From positions 62,001 to 126,000 of the forward strand of contig DASXOZ010000013.1 of NCBI GenBank assembly GCA_036493895.1: a stretch of 64,000 bases of DNA. The letters run 5' to 3'. Shown here in pieces: positions 17,526 to 26,195 of the stretch. The notes below the pieces were generated by a model that saw only the letters and a list, made by a program, of their open reading frames with translations, did no database searches and was not told the DNA's origin. Numbering within the stretch: the first letter of the stretch is position 1; every line of letters begins with the position of its first letter. Made by a program: the position numbers and the translations under genes. This stretch comes from Candidatus Binatia bacterium (lineage in GTDB: Bacteria; Desulfobacterota; Binatia; UBA1149; CAITLU01).

Positions 17526-18796
17526 GGCGTGAACAGCAGGCTGAAACCGAGGCCCGGCTCGCTGACCTCGTGACGCACTTCGCCCGTCTGCGCGTCGTGG
17601 ATCGTGATCGTCGGCGGGAATCCGGAGGACGTCACGAGAAGAGGCTTGTCACCCTGGGTCACGATCATGCGCTCGACCCCGGGGTTCGGCAGCACCATGC
17701 CGAGCAGCGCTCGCGTCGCGCGGGCGCCGAAGCCTTCGCTCTCGACCGAACCCATCTTGGCCTGGTCGGCAAGGAAGCTGACGTTGGGGTTGGGCACGGC
17801 GATGCGCTGGACCCGCTTCTTTTGCGCGAGATCGTAGACCCAGATCTCGGTGCCGGGATCTTTGTGGGTTCCCGGCGGACCCTGGTGCATCAGTGCGTAG
17901 AGGCGTCCGCTCGCCGAGTGCACGGCCAGGCTCTGCAGGCCGCCGACACGCCATCGGTCCTTGCGATCGGAGTCGTCGAGAAGAGGCCAGGCCTGGCCGA
18001 ATGCAAGTTGCGGCTCGCCGACGTCGATCGTGTGGATGACGCCCTCGTACGAGACGAAAATCCACTGGTTGCCGCGCCGCACGGCTTTTTCCGTAACGGG
18101 GTCCTTGGCGGCATCGAAGAAAACGTCCGACCTTGCGGCCTTCGCGACGTGGCCTGCATCATCGAGGTCGATGACCAGCGCGCTGCCGTTCGCACACAGC
18201 ATGAAGAAGCGGCGCGGGCCGGCCGCGTACGCGAGGCTGCATCCCGGCGATTCCACTTCCTCGACGAAACGCCGCTCCTTGACGTCGACGATGCTGAGCG
18301 AGGTCGCCGGCGTGATGTTGAAGACGGCCATGAAGCGACCGTCGTCGCTGAGCGCGTTGGCGGCGTTGCCGGGAAAGTATTCGCCGCGCTTGGCCGGGAT
18401 CGGAATCTCGGCCTTCGGCCTGAGCGTCTTCGCATCGTAGACCGTGACGACATCGGTGCGGTCGCCGCGAATTCCCCGCGACCAGTACGTCTCGGCGATG
18501 TAGATCTCGTCGTGGGCCGGCGAGAACAGAGGGAAAATCACGAAACCGGTACCGGCCGATCCCGAATTGATCGTGCCGAGCAGGCGGCCGTCGTCGCCGT
18601 CGTACAGCGACGTGCGGTGCAGCAGCACGTCGCTGATCCAGAACCAGTGCGGACCGGGTCTGGCGGGAAGCTCGACCACGGTGCCGGTTTTTTCGGGAGC
18701 CAGATCGGCCGCTGCGGGTGGCGCGAACGCGACGATTACCGCCAGCGATGCAGCTGCTGCGGCCGCCGGCAGAGTAACCGTGGCGCGCAGGCGCAT
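17522..18796 (-). CDS. mauB: Amine dehydrogenase heavy chain (beta-propeller)
   Basis: 424 aa from ATG 18796; an ATG at 18829 adds 11 residues before the same signal peptide (LRATVTLPAAAAAASLAVIVAF, ending PPAAA). The mature chain is the seven-bladed propeller of TTQ amine dehydrogenases: HWFWISDVLL, FVIFPLFSPAHDEIYIAETYWSRG (cut here for length), DVVTVYDAKTL, LSDDGRFMAVFNITPATS, SPGCSLAYA, YEGVIHTIDV, GTEIWVYDLAQKKRV and ending SEPGLGFSLLF. It forms the structural alpha subunit that binds the TTQ light chain. First gene of the mauB-E-D-A order seen in known clusters. Confidence 0.9.
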   Translation of the reverse strand: MRLRATVTLPAAAAAASLAVIVAFAPPAAADLAPEKTGTVVELPARPGPHWFWISDVLLHRTSLYDGDDGRLLGTINSGSAGTGFVIFPLFSPAHDEIYIAETYWSRGIRGDRTDVVTVYDAKTLRPKAEIPIPAKRGEYFPGNAANALSDDGRFMAVFNITPATSLSIVDVKERRFVEEVESPGCSLAYAAGPRRFFMLCANGSALVIDLDDAGHVAKAARSDVFFDAAKDPVTEKAVRRGNQWIFVSYEGVIHTIDVGEPQLAFGQAWPLLDDSDRKDRWRVGGLQSLAVHSASGRLYALMHQGPPGTHKDPGTEIWVYDLAQKKRVQRIAVPNPNVSFLADQAKMGSVESEGFGARATRALLGMVLPNPGVERMIVTQGDKPLLVTSSGFPPTITIHDAQTGEVRHEVSEPGLGFSLLFTP

Positions 18797-19064
18797 CACG
18801 ATCCGGCGAAGTCTCGAAAAGTTCCGCATTTGCGAGTGGCGCGCGCTTCGACGTCCGCTGCGGCACGGGGCCGGCTGCGGCGCGCGGCGCGAGCGGCGCG
18901 TTTATAACACGGCCGGCGGGGTCTATGCGAAGAGGTCGGTCGCGGCATCCGGCGCCGCGACGCTGCGGTGGATGCCGGGCTTTGACTCCGGCCCCCGCAG
19001 CAGGCTTGCTTCGTCGTTGCGCGCCGCACGGGAGCCTTCCGTGCCCGCAATTTCGGGAGCCGCA

Positions 19065-20684
19065 GTGAGCACCACCCAAGCCATGGTCCAGGGCGTCGCC
19101 GGCGCCCAGGTGCGCAGTCGCCGCACGTTCGCGATCATCGCGCACCCGGACGCGGGCAAGACGACACTGACCGAGAACTTGCTGCTGATGGGCGGAGCGA
19201 TTCGCCTGGCCGGGCAGGTGCGATCGCGCGGCGAGAACCGTCGCGCGCGCTCGGACTGGATGAAGATCGAGCAGGAGCGCGGCATCTCGGTGTCGTCGGC
19301 CGTCATGACGTTCGAGTCCGACGGCATCACGTGCAACCTGCTCGACACCCCCGGCCACGAGGATTTCAGCGAAGACACCTACCGCACGCTGACGGCCGCC
19401 GACAGCGCGATCATGGTGCTCGACGCCGCCAAGGGCATCGAGCCGCAGACGCTCAAACTCTTCGAGGTCTGCCGGCTGAGGAACATCCCGATCCTCACGT
19501 TCGTCAACAAGATCGATCGCGAGGGACTCAGCCCCTTCGAGCTTCTCGACCAGATTGCCGCGCAGCTTGCGCTCGACGTCTCCCCGATGATGTGGCCGGC
19601 CGGCATGGGCGGCCTGCTGAAGGGAGTCGTCGATGCGGAGAAGGAAACGTTCCTGCCGTTCGACCGCAGCGGCCAGGTGCAGACTGCCGTCCCGTTCGGC
19701 AACGAGGAGGAGCTCCAGCGTTACCTCGAGCACGACGACGCGGTGATCCTGCGCGACGAGCTCGATCTTGCGCGCGCCGGTTACCCCGCCTTCGACCGCG
19801 AACAGTACCTCGAAGGGCACCTCACGCCGGTCTATTTCGGCAGCGCGCTTCGCGCGCTCGGCGTGCGCGAGCTTCTCGACGCAGTCATCCGCTACGCACC
19901 GTCACCTCGTCCCCAGGCGGCGGCCACGCGCGTCGTCGAGCCCGGCGAGCCCAAGGTTGCCGGCTTCGTCTTCAAGGTGCAGGCGAACATGGACGCCAAT
20001 CACCGCGACCGCGTCTCGTTCATGCGCATCTGCTCGGGACGTTTCACGCGCGGCATGCGCCTGCGGATCGCGGCCAGCGGGAAGACCGTCGGCGTGCACA
20101 ACCCGATCCTGTTCTTCGCGCAGAGCCGCGAGACGGTCGACGAGGCGTGGGCCGGCGACATCATCGGCATCCCGAATCACGGCACGATCCGCGTCGGCGA
20201 CACGCTGACCGAAGGCGAGGAGCTGCGCTTTACCGGCATTCCGAACTTCGCGCCGGAAATCCTGCAGCGCGTGCGCCTGGACGATCCGATGAAGTCGAAG
20301 CAGCTGCGCCGCGCGCTCGAGAACTTCGCCGAGGAAGGCGTCACGCAGGTGTTCCGGCCGCGCCTCGGCGCGAGCTGGATCGTCGGCGTCGTCGGTCGCC
20401 TGCAGCTCGACGTGCTGGCGTCGAGGATCGGCGGAGAATACGGCATCAAGGTCGGTTTCGAGGCGGCGCCGTTCGAAGCAGCCCGCTGGGTGAGCGCCGC
20501 CGATCCCGCCGAGCTCAAGCGATTCGAGGACGCCAACCACGCCTCGATGGCCGACGATCGCGACGGCGCCCCGATTTTCCTCGCGCGCACCTCGTGGGAG
20601 CTGCGCTACGCGCAGAAGAACTTTCCGCTGGTGCGATTCGCAGCTACGCGCGAGCGGGTGGCGGCGACGCAGGCGGACGAGTAG
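19065..20684 (+). CDS. prfC: Peptide chain release factor 3 (GTPase)
   Basis: 539 aa, slightly above the usual 529. The GTG start has GGGAG about 6 nt upstream; the next ATG is six codons in. Translation-factor GTPase motifs: AHPDAGKTTLTE (G1), ERGISVSSAVM (G2), DTPGHEDFSEDT (G3), NKIDREG (G4) and GSALRALGV (G5). ENRRARSDWMKIEQERGIS is typical of RF3. Domain II starts about 290 (VAGFVFKVQANM) and the C-terminal domain ends near 520. RF3 recycles RF1/RF2 from ribosomes after termination. Isolated from other translation genes here. Confidence 0.95.
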   Translation: MSTTQAMVQGVAGAQVRSRRTFAIIAHPDAGKTTLTENLLLMGGAIRLAGQVRSRGENRRARSDWMKIEQERGISVSSAVMTFESDGITCNLLDTPGHEDFSEDTYRTLTAADSAIMVLDAAKGIEPQTLKLFEVCRLRNIPILTFVNKIDREGLSPFELLDQIAAQLALDVSPMMWPAGMGGLLKGVVDAEKETFLPFDRSGQVQTAVPFGNEEELQRYLEHDDAVILRDELDLARAGYPAFDREQYLEGHLTPVYFGSALRALGVRELLDAVIRYAPSPRPQAAATRVVEPGEPKVAGFVFKVQANMDANHRDRVSFMRICSGRFTRGMRLRIAASGKTVGVHNPILFFAQSRETVDEAWAGDIIGIPNHGTIRVGDTLTEGEELRFTGIPNFAPEILQRVRLDDPMKSKQLRRALENFAEEGVTQVFRPRLGASWIVGVVGRLQLDVLASRIGGEYGIKVGFEAAPFEAARWVSAADPAELKRFEDANHASMADDRDGAPIFLARTSWELRYAQKNFPLVRFAATRERVAATQADE

Positions 20685-20708
20685 AAGAACGACTCAGGAC
20701 CCTGGCCG

Positions 20709-21274
20709 ATGCAGGACCTCGCGCTGATGGCGTGGCTGTTCACGCCGCTGTTCGTCGGACTTGCCGTGAACGGCCTGTGCATGAAGTACGACATCCTGCG
20801 CGGCCTTGCGCGGCCCGTCGACGGCGGGCGGACGTGGAGGGGTGCGCCGCTTTTCGGAGCATCCAAGACGTGGCGCGGCATCGCGGCTGTCTGTGGCGGC
20901 ACCGCGCTCGCATACGCGATACGAGCTCCACTTTGGCGGCCACCGCTAGCGGCCGCATCGCTTTCGCAGTGGCCTTCAGCCTGCGTGTTCGGCGCGGCGC
21001 TCGGCGGCGCGGCGATGCTCGCCGAGCTGCCGAACAGCTTCGTCAAGAGAAGGCTCCGCGTCGCGCCCGGGAAGACCGCTGCGCGGGCTTCATCCGGATT
21101 CCGCTGTACGCGTTCGACCAGGTCGATTTCCTCGTCGGGGGCTGGCTCGTCGTCGCGGTAGTCGTCGCGCCGACGGCGACGCGGCTGCTGTGGTCCGCAG
21201 CGTTCGTTCTGGTCGTCCACCCGGCCATCTCCATTGCCGGCGCCGCGCTCGGCATGAGAGCGTCGGCGCGCTGA
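20709..21274 (+). pseudogene. CarS-like (CDP-archaeol synthase family) membrane protein interrupted by a -1 frameshift
   Basis: The first frame runs from ATG 20709 and shows two hydrophobic helices, GGRTWRGAPLFGASKTWRG (about 38-56) and LAELPNSFVKRRLRVAPGK (about 104-122), both hallmarks of the CarS-like family. After VAPGKTA the frame turns to Arg/Ser-rich sequence and stops at 21161. The expected continuation, AGFIRIPLYAFDQVDFLVGG plus two helices, is present in the frame ending at 21274. The switch lies around 21075-21090 in a GC-rich run (gaccgctgcgcgggc) and needs one missing base. It may be a sequencing error, a true mutation or programmed slippage. An intact protein would be about 188 aa and act on a CDP-lipid precursor at the inner membrane. 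Confidence 0.7.
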
Positions 21275-21358
21275 CGATTTCGCGACGGCGGTCGGCCTGT
21301 GCTCGCCGTAAAGTCGTCTTTGCGCCGCGATCGAGGTAAGCGCCGCCGCATCGACACG

Positions 21359-22384
21359 ATGGTCGCTTACGCGCTCACTCGCCGCCAGTTCCTGCTCGGA
21401 AGCATTGCCGCCGCCGCGCCGGTCGTGTTCCCGGGCTGCTCCGGCGGCACGAGCAAGGAGCCGTTGCTCGTCGGGGGCCTTCCGGTCACGTGCAACCTTA
21501 CGCTTCCCGTCGCGTGCAGCGCGCGCGCCGCCGCCAACAAGTCTGCGACCGGCACTCTGCTCGAATACCAGTACAGCAAGTACAGCGGCTGGCCGGAGAT
21601 CAAGGAGTCGCTGATGGCGGGGCGCATCCAGGCGGCGTTCATGCTGGCGCCGCTCGTGATGGATCTTGCCAACCGGGGCATTCCGGTGCGAATCGTTTCG
21701 CTAGGCCATCGCTCGGGCGCCGTGATCATGGTTCGCACCGATTCGCCGGTGCAGAGCTTCCGCGAGCTTGCCGGCAAGCGCGTCGCGATCCCGAGCCGGT
21801 TCGCCGTGGACTACCTGTTCCTGCGCAAGATGCTGGCGCGCGAGAACATGACACCCGACCAGCTCGAGATCGTCGAGATGCCGCCGCCGGACATGCCGGC
21901 AGCGCTGTACGCCAAAGCGGTGGACGCCTACTGCACGGGCGAGCCTTTCGGAGCCGCCGCACAGAGCGCCGGCTATGCGCGGCCTCTTCGCATGACCCGC
22001 GACGAGTGGCGCAATTACATCTGCTGCGTGCTGACCGTGCGCCAGGAGCTGATCGCCTCCAACCGCCCTCTCGTCCAGGACCTCGTCGATCACGTGCTCG
22101 GCGCGGGGGTCTGGCTCGATGCTGCCCCGGAACATCGCGAGAAGGCGATCACGATCGCCGCCGGACGCGACTACTTCAACCAGGATCCGAACATCCTGCG
22201 TTTCGTGATGCAGAACCCGACCGACCGCGTCACCTACGGCGACCTGCGGATGATCCGCGACGAGTTCGACGAGCTGATGCATCTCTCGATCGAAGCCGGA
22301 ACGATCCAGCATCCGATCGCGTATGAAACCTACGTCGATGACAGCTTCGCCACGAACGCCAGGCCTGCGGCCATTGCGTTGTGA
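21359..22384 (+). CDS. ABC transporter substrate-binding lipoprotein, NrtA/TauA-like
   Basis: 341 aa. The N-terminus has a twin-arginine-like RRQFLLGS and a lipobox ending PGC (Cys27), so it is exported and probably lipidated. The body is a type II periplasmic binding protein of the nitrate/sulfonate/taurine group: GGLPVTCNLTLPVAC, EIKESLMAGRIQAAFMLAPL, RSGAVIMVR, LAGKRVAIPSRFAVDY and AYCTGEPFGAAAQ. The ATG has no close ribosome-binding site. It heads a five-gene operon with SCO1-like, cupredoxin-like, permease and ATPase genes. The copper-protein neighbours suggest the ligand may be related to copper handling, but the sequence alone does not identify it. Confidence 0.82.
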   Translation: MVAYALTRRQFLLGSIAAAAPVVFPGCSGGTSKEPLLVGGLPVTCNLTLPVACSARAAANKSATGTLLEYQYSKYSGWPEIKESLMAGRIQAAFMLAPLVMDLANRGIPVRIVSLGHRSGAVIMVRTDSPVQSFRELAGKRVAIPSRFAVDYLFLRKMLARENMTPDQLEIVEMPPPDMPAALYAKAVDAYCTGEPFGAAAQSAGYARPLRMTRDEWRNYICCVLTVRQELIASNRPLVQDLVDHVLGAGVWLDAAPEHREKAITIAAGRDYFNQDPNILRFVMQNPTDRVTYGDLRMIRDEFDELMHLSIEAGTIQHPIAYETYVDDSFATNARPAAIAL

Positions 22385-22985
22385 GCGTCGGCCGCCGGTG
22401 CGGGGTCGGGCACTCGCGGCAATCGGCGGCGCGATCTTCGCGCTGACGCTCCTGGTTGCGGTCGTCTCGCGTGCGGCCGACGTCGCCGCGACGCTGAAGG
22501 CCGGCACCTTCGATCCACCTCGCGACGCGCCGGAGCTTTCGCTCGTGGGTTCCGACGGCCAACCCCTCAGCCTCGCGCGCTTTCGCGGACGAGTCGTCGT
22601 CGTCGAGTTCGGCTTCACGTCCTGCCCCAACGTCTGTCCGACCACGTTGGCGACGATCGCCAGGGCGCACACGCTGTCGACCGCAGCCGGCAAGGATTTC
22701 CAGCTCGTCTACGTCACCGTCGACCCGGAGCACGACGATGCGGCACGCCTGCACGACTACCTCGCGCATTTCGATCCCGCGTTCGTCGGAGGCACCGGCA
22801 GCGCAGAGCAACTCGCCGCACTTCGCAAGGCCTACGGCATCGAAGCGACCAGGACAGACACGGGCTACAGCCACTCCTCGTTCACCTATCTGGTGGATCC
22901 GGCCGGAAAGCTGCGCGCGCTGATGCCGTTCGGCAGCTCGGCCGAGGACTACGTGCACGACGTCGCGCTGCTGTGGAAACCGTGA
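22323..22985 (+). CDS. SCO1/SenC family copper chaperone or thiol-redox protein
   Basis: 220 aa if the ATG at 22323 is used, which overlaps the binding-protein gene by 62 nt. The TTG at 22374 or GTG at 22398 are likely real alternatives, because the first 17-25 residues look like frame shadow. One membrane anchor (about 31-52) precedes a thioredoxin-fold domain with the copper/thiol site FTSCPNVCPTT (Cys101, Cys105), VTVDPEHDD, and His184 in GYSHSSFTYLVD. SCO proteins deliver copper to, or reduce thiols of, CuA and other cuproproteins in the periplasm. It ends overlapping the cupredoxin-like gene by 4 nt. Confidence 0.85.
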   Translation: MKPTSMTASPRTPGLRPLRCERRPPVRGRALAAIGGAIFALTLLVAVVSRAADVAATLKAGTFDPPRDAPELSLVGSDGQPLSLARFRGRVVVVEFGFTSCPNVCPTTLATIARAHTLSTAAGKDFQLVYVTVDPEHDDAARLHDYLAHFDPAFVGGTGSAEQLAALRKAYGIEATRTDTGYSHSSFTYLVDPAGKLRALMPFGSSAEDYVHDVALLWKP

Positions 22986-23488
22986 CGGCGCCGGTTCTCA
23001 AGGTTTCGACGCGGCGCGAGGGCGAGCGCCGGCCGTCGCGCCGGCTGGCGTGGATCGCGGTCGCCGCGCCGGCCCTCGGCTTGACCGCGTGGGCTGCAAT
23101 GGCACCTATCCACGTCGCATCGCGCGAGGCGCTGTTCGAGATTCCCAGGGGTACCTGGGCGCGACGGATGTCGGGCGACAGGGTGGAAATCCTGCCGGAC
23201 CATATCCGTCTCACGATCGGCGTCCGCGACGTATTGCTCCTGAGGAACCTCGACGACGTGCCCCAGACCTTCGGTCCCACGCTGCTGATGCCGGGCCAGA
23301 GCCTGCGCCTCCCTTTCGCGCAGGCTTCCAGTTACCAGTTCGCGTGCACGGCCCACGCGAGCGGGCAGATGACGATCGACGTCGAGCCGTTTCCGCAGTG
23401 GCCGTGGACGAGGCTTGCATGGCGGGCTCGTGAGCTGTTTGCGCCCGCGCCGCCGCCAGCGCACCCGGACGAGGCAGCATCCAGATGA
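22982..23488 (+). CDS. Membrane-anchored cupredoxin-like protein
   Basis: 168 aa from GTG 22982, which overlaps the SCO1 stop (GTGA). One N-terminal membrane helix (about 20-42) is followed by a single beta-barrel domain: VRDVLLLRNLDDVPQTFGP, MPGQSLRLPF and SYQFACTAHASGQMTIDV. The C-terminal loop carries Cys122, His125 and Met130, the usual order of type 1 copper ligands, but the first His ligand is not evident (TFGP where His is expected). It may bind copper with an altered site or none. Its stop overlaps the permease ATG by 4 nt, so it belongs to the same operon as SCO1 and the ABC genes. Confidence 0.72.
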   Translation: MTAPVLKVSTRREGERRPSRRLAWIAVAAPALGLTAWAAMAPIHVASREALFEIPRGTWARRMSGDRVEILPDHIRLTIGVRDVLLLRNLDDVPQTFGPTLLMPGQSLRLPFAQASSYQFACTAHASGQMTIDVEPFPQWPWTRLAWRARELFAPAPPPAHPDEAASR

Positions 23489-24249
23489 AGCGGATCGGCG
23501 ACATTCTGCCGCCGCTGGCGCTGCTGGCATCGCTGATCGCGATCTGGTGGCTCGCCGTCGATCTGTCCGGCAGCGCGATCTTTCCGACGCCGTGGCAGGT
23601 CGTTGCCGGCATTGTCGAGCTCATCCGCGACGGCACGCTGTGGCAGCACATCGGCGCCTCGCTGATGCGGGTGGGCGCCGGCTTCTCGCTCGCAGCCGTC
23701 GTCGCGATTCCGCTCGGGCTGTGGATGGGCTGGGTGCCGCCGGTGTTCCGCACGCTGAACCCGGTGTTCCAGATCCTGCGCCCGATCTCGCCGATCGCAT
23801 GGATCCCGATTGCGATCCTGTGGTTCGGCGTCGGCAACGCCTCGCCGATCTACCTGATCTTCATTTCGTCGGTGTTCCCGATGATCGTGCAGACGACGGC
23901 CGGAGTGCATACGATCGAAAGGCGCTACCTGTGGGCAGCCGAAAACTTCGGCGTCTCGCGTTACACGCTGTTCACGCGCGTCGTGATCCCGGCGGTGCTG
24001 CCGCAAATTATCGTGGGAATGCGCATCGGGCTCGGCGTGGCGTGGCTCGTCGTCGTCGCCGCGGAGATGATCGCGCTGAGATCGGGGCTCGGTTACCTGA
24101 TCATCGACTCGCGCAATGCGGGCAACCGCTACGACCTGGTCGTCGCGGGAATGATCGTCATCGGGCTGATCGGGCTTTCGCTCGATGCGCTGATGCGCCT
24201 GCTCGAAGGACTGAAGATCGTGCGGTGGCGTTATGTCCATCAAGATTGA
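23485..24249 (+). CDS. ABC transporter permease, NrtB/SsuC/TauC family
   Basis: 254 aa with six predicted membrane helices. Family marks: AIFPTPWQVVAGIVEL near the N-terminus, GASLMRVGAGFSLAAVVAIP, LRPISPIAWIPIAILWFG, and the EAA-type loop AAENFGVSRYTLFTRVVIPAVLPQI. GLGYLIIDSRN and LVVAGMIVIGLIG follow. It forms the inner-membrane channel with the ATPase encoded next. The start overlaps the cupredoxin-like gene by 4 nt; the stop overlaps the ATPase start by 17 nt. Confidence 0.9.
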   Translation: MKRIGDILPPLALLASLIAIWWLAVDLSGSAIFPTPWQVVAGIVELIRDGTLWQHIGASLMRVGAGFSLAAVVAIPLGLWMGWVPPVFRTLNPVFQILRPISPIAWIPIAILWFGVGNASPIYLIFISSVFPMIVQTTAGVHTIERRYLWAAENFGVSRYTLFTRVVIPAVLPQIIVGMRIGLGVAWLVVVAAEMIALRSGLGYLIIDSRNAGNRYDLVVAGMIVIGLIGLSLDALMRLLEGLKIVRWRYVHQD

Positions 24250-24988
24250 CGTTCGCGAGATCACCAAGAAGTTCGGCGCCGACGGCTCCGCGCTGCCGGT
24301 GGTAGAAGAAACGTCGTTCTGCGTAGCGGACGGGGAGTTCGTCGCGATCGTCGGGCCTTCGGGCTGTGGAAAATCGACGCTGATGAACATCATCGCCGGT
24401 TTTCTTCGTCCCGACAGTGGACAGGTGGTGGTGGGCGGCGAGCTGCGGGAAAAACCGGACTCCCGCGGAATCCTGATTTCGCAGCACGGCTCGGTGTTCC
24501 CGTGGCTGACGGTGCGCGAGAACCTGATGTTCGGGCTGAACGGCCACCACGCCCATTCGGAGAAGGCCGCCCTTGCCGACCATTACGCCGCGATCGTCGG
24601 ACTGACCGGCTTCGAGACGCGCTATCCGCACGAACTGTCCGGCGGCATGCTGAAGCGCGTCGAGCTGGCGCGCGCGCTGGTCGTCAAGCCCGAGATCCTC
24701 TACATGGACGAACCGTTCTCGGCTCTGGACGCGCTGATGAGCCTGCGCATGCGCAGCGAGCTGCTGCGCATCCTGGCCGAAGAGCGCCACACGGTGCTGC
24801 TGATCACGCACGACGTCGAGGAGGCGGTGCACATGGCCGACCGCATCCTCGTGCTGTCGCCGCGACCGGCACGCATCCAGGCCACGTTCGACGTCACGAT
24901 TCCGCACCCGCGCCGGCTCACCAGTCCCGAGGTGCAGGACCTGCGCGTCGCGATCCTGCGCGAGCTTGGCGTCGATCGCTCCGGCTGA
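24233..24988 (+). CDS. ABC transporter ATP-binding protein, NrtD/SsuB/TauB family
   Basis: 251 aa. Walker A is GPSGCGKST (41-49), Q-loop in ILISQHGSVFPWLTV, signature LSGGMLKRVELARAL, Walker B LYMDEPFSALDALM and switch His in LITHDVEEAV. The signature has M in place of the usual Q after LSGG. It powers the permease encoded upstream and ends the operon. The stop lies 84 nt from the convergent mltA stop. Confidence 0.92.
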   Translation: MSIKIDVREITKKFGADGSALPVVEETSFCVADGEFVAIVGPSGCGKSTLMNIIAGFLRPDSGQVVVGGELREKPDSRGILISQHGSVFPWLTVRENLMFGLNGHHAHSEKAALADHYAAIVGLTGFETRYPHELSGGMLKRVELARALVVKPEILYMDEPFSALDALMSLRMRSELLRILAEERHTVLLITHDVEEAVHMADRILVLSPRPARIQATFDVTIPHPRRLTSPEVQDLRVAILRELGVDRSG

Positions 24989-25072
24989 TCCCGGCGCTGC
25001 CCTCGCGCCGCACGGTGTGCGCTGTGTGGACTTGTCGTGGGTCCCTTGCCGGATCTTGCGGCGCCGCGAGCT

Positions 25073-26191
25073 TCACTTGCCGCTCGGGCACAGCACGTAG
25101 AACAGCTCTCCCTTTTCGTCGGCAAGCCCCGCGACGGCGCCGGCTTCCTCGCCGGATCCGGCAAACACGTCGAGCCTTGCCTCTCCGCGGATTGCGGCGC
25201 CGGTATCCGCAACGAACACGAAGCGCGCGAGGGAAGTGGATCCCGTGCGAGTGCCGGTCGCACCCGCGACGGGCCACGTCGAGCTCAGCCACGCGAGCGT
25301 TCCTGGCGGCACCGCCGGATCGGCTGCGACCGAACGCCCGGCAACCAGCCCCGCACCCGACGAGCCTACCGGGCCTTCGCCGTCGCGGACTGCAAAAAAT
25401 ACGTAGCGGGGGTCGGCTTCGAGCACGCGGTCGCGCCCGGATGGATGCTCGCGAAGCCAACGCCGGATCGATCCCGCATCGAGGTTGCCGGGCGCAAGCA
25501 GCCCGCGCTCGCGCATCACTGCGCCGATGCTGCGCCACGCAAGACCGTTGGTGCCTGCGAATCCGACGCGTCGGCGCCGCGAGCCGTCATCGAGCACTCC
25601 CGATCCCTGCACCTGCAGGAAAAAGCGCGCCACCGGATCGTCGGTCCATGCCAGCTCGAGGTGAAGGCCGGCAAGAGCGCCGCGGCGATCGATGTCGGCG
25701 CGATCGGGCAGGTGCCCGAGCTTTTTCGTGATTCGCGCGAGCTGCTCCGGCGTCGGTGCGCGGTAGATCGGATAGCGGAAGCGGCGGTCGGGCCGCATGC
25801 GGGCCGCAAGGACGGGCTCGTAGTACGCGGTGATTCTTGCCGGTGCGGCGGCGGCGACGAGCTCGCAGTGCGATGCGATCTCGCTCGCGGCGCGCTCGAT
25901 GTCGCCTCCCGAAGCGGCGGCCGCGACGAAGCGCGCCGTCGCGGCCAGCTCCGCGGAAGTGACGCGACGGTGCGCAAGCGAAAGGCCGCCGCCCGTGGCG
26001 CCACCGGCGACGATGGCGTCAGCTGCTCGCCCGGCAGCCAGCGCCAGCGACGCAGCGTCCAGATCGTCGTGGACGAGAACCGCCGTGCGATGTGCGAGTT
26101 CGGCCTGGTGAGTCGAGCAGCCGGCCGCGAGCAGCAGCGTGGCCGCCAGCGACCTCGCCGCGCGGGCCGCGCGCCGCCTCTCGGCCGTCAC
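25073..26191 (-). CDS. mltA: MltA-type lytic murein transglycosylase lipoprotein
   Basis: 372 aa. The GTG start has GAGG 5 nt upstream. A lipobox (LLLAAGCS) places it at the outer membrane. The MltA domain shows ITAYYEPVLAARMRPDRRFRYPIYRAP (split at the motif ends), FFLQVQGSGVLDDGS and GFAGTNG; the 3D domain shows FVADTGAAIRGEARLDVFAGSGEEA with the catalytic Asp in the LDVFAG segment. The enzyme cleaves peptidoglycan with 1,6-anhydro ring formation. Its start is 4 nt after the stop of the upstream aminotransferase, so they share a transcript. Confidence 0.9.
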   Translation of the reverse strand: MTAERRRAARAARSLAATLLLAAGCSTHQAELAHRTAVLVHDDLDAASLALAAGRAADAIVAGGATGGGLSLAHRRVTSAELAATARFVAAAASGGDIERAASEIASHCELVAAAAPARITAYYEPVLAARMRPDRRFRYPIYRAPTPEQLARITKKLGHLPDRADIDRRGALAGLHLELAWTDDPVARFFLQVQGSGVLDDGSRRRRVGFAGTNGLAWRSIGAVMRERGLLAPGNLDAGSIRRWLREHPSGRDRVLEADPRYVFFAVRDGEGPVGSSGAGLVAGRSVAADPAVPPGTLAWLSSTWPVAGATGTRTGSTSLARFVFVADTGAAIRGEARLDVFAGSGEEAGAVAGLADEKGELFYVLCPSGK

Positions 26192-26195
26192 GACC

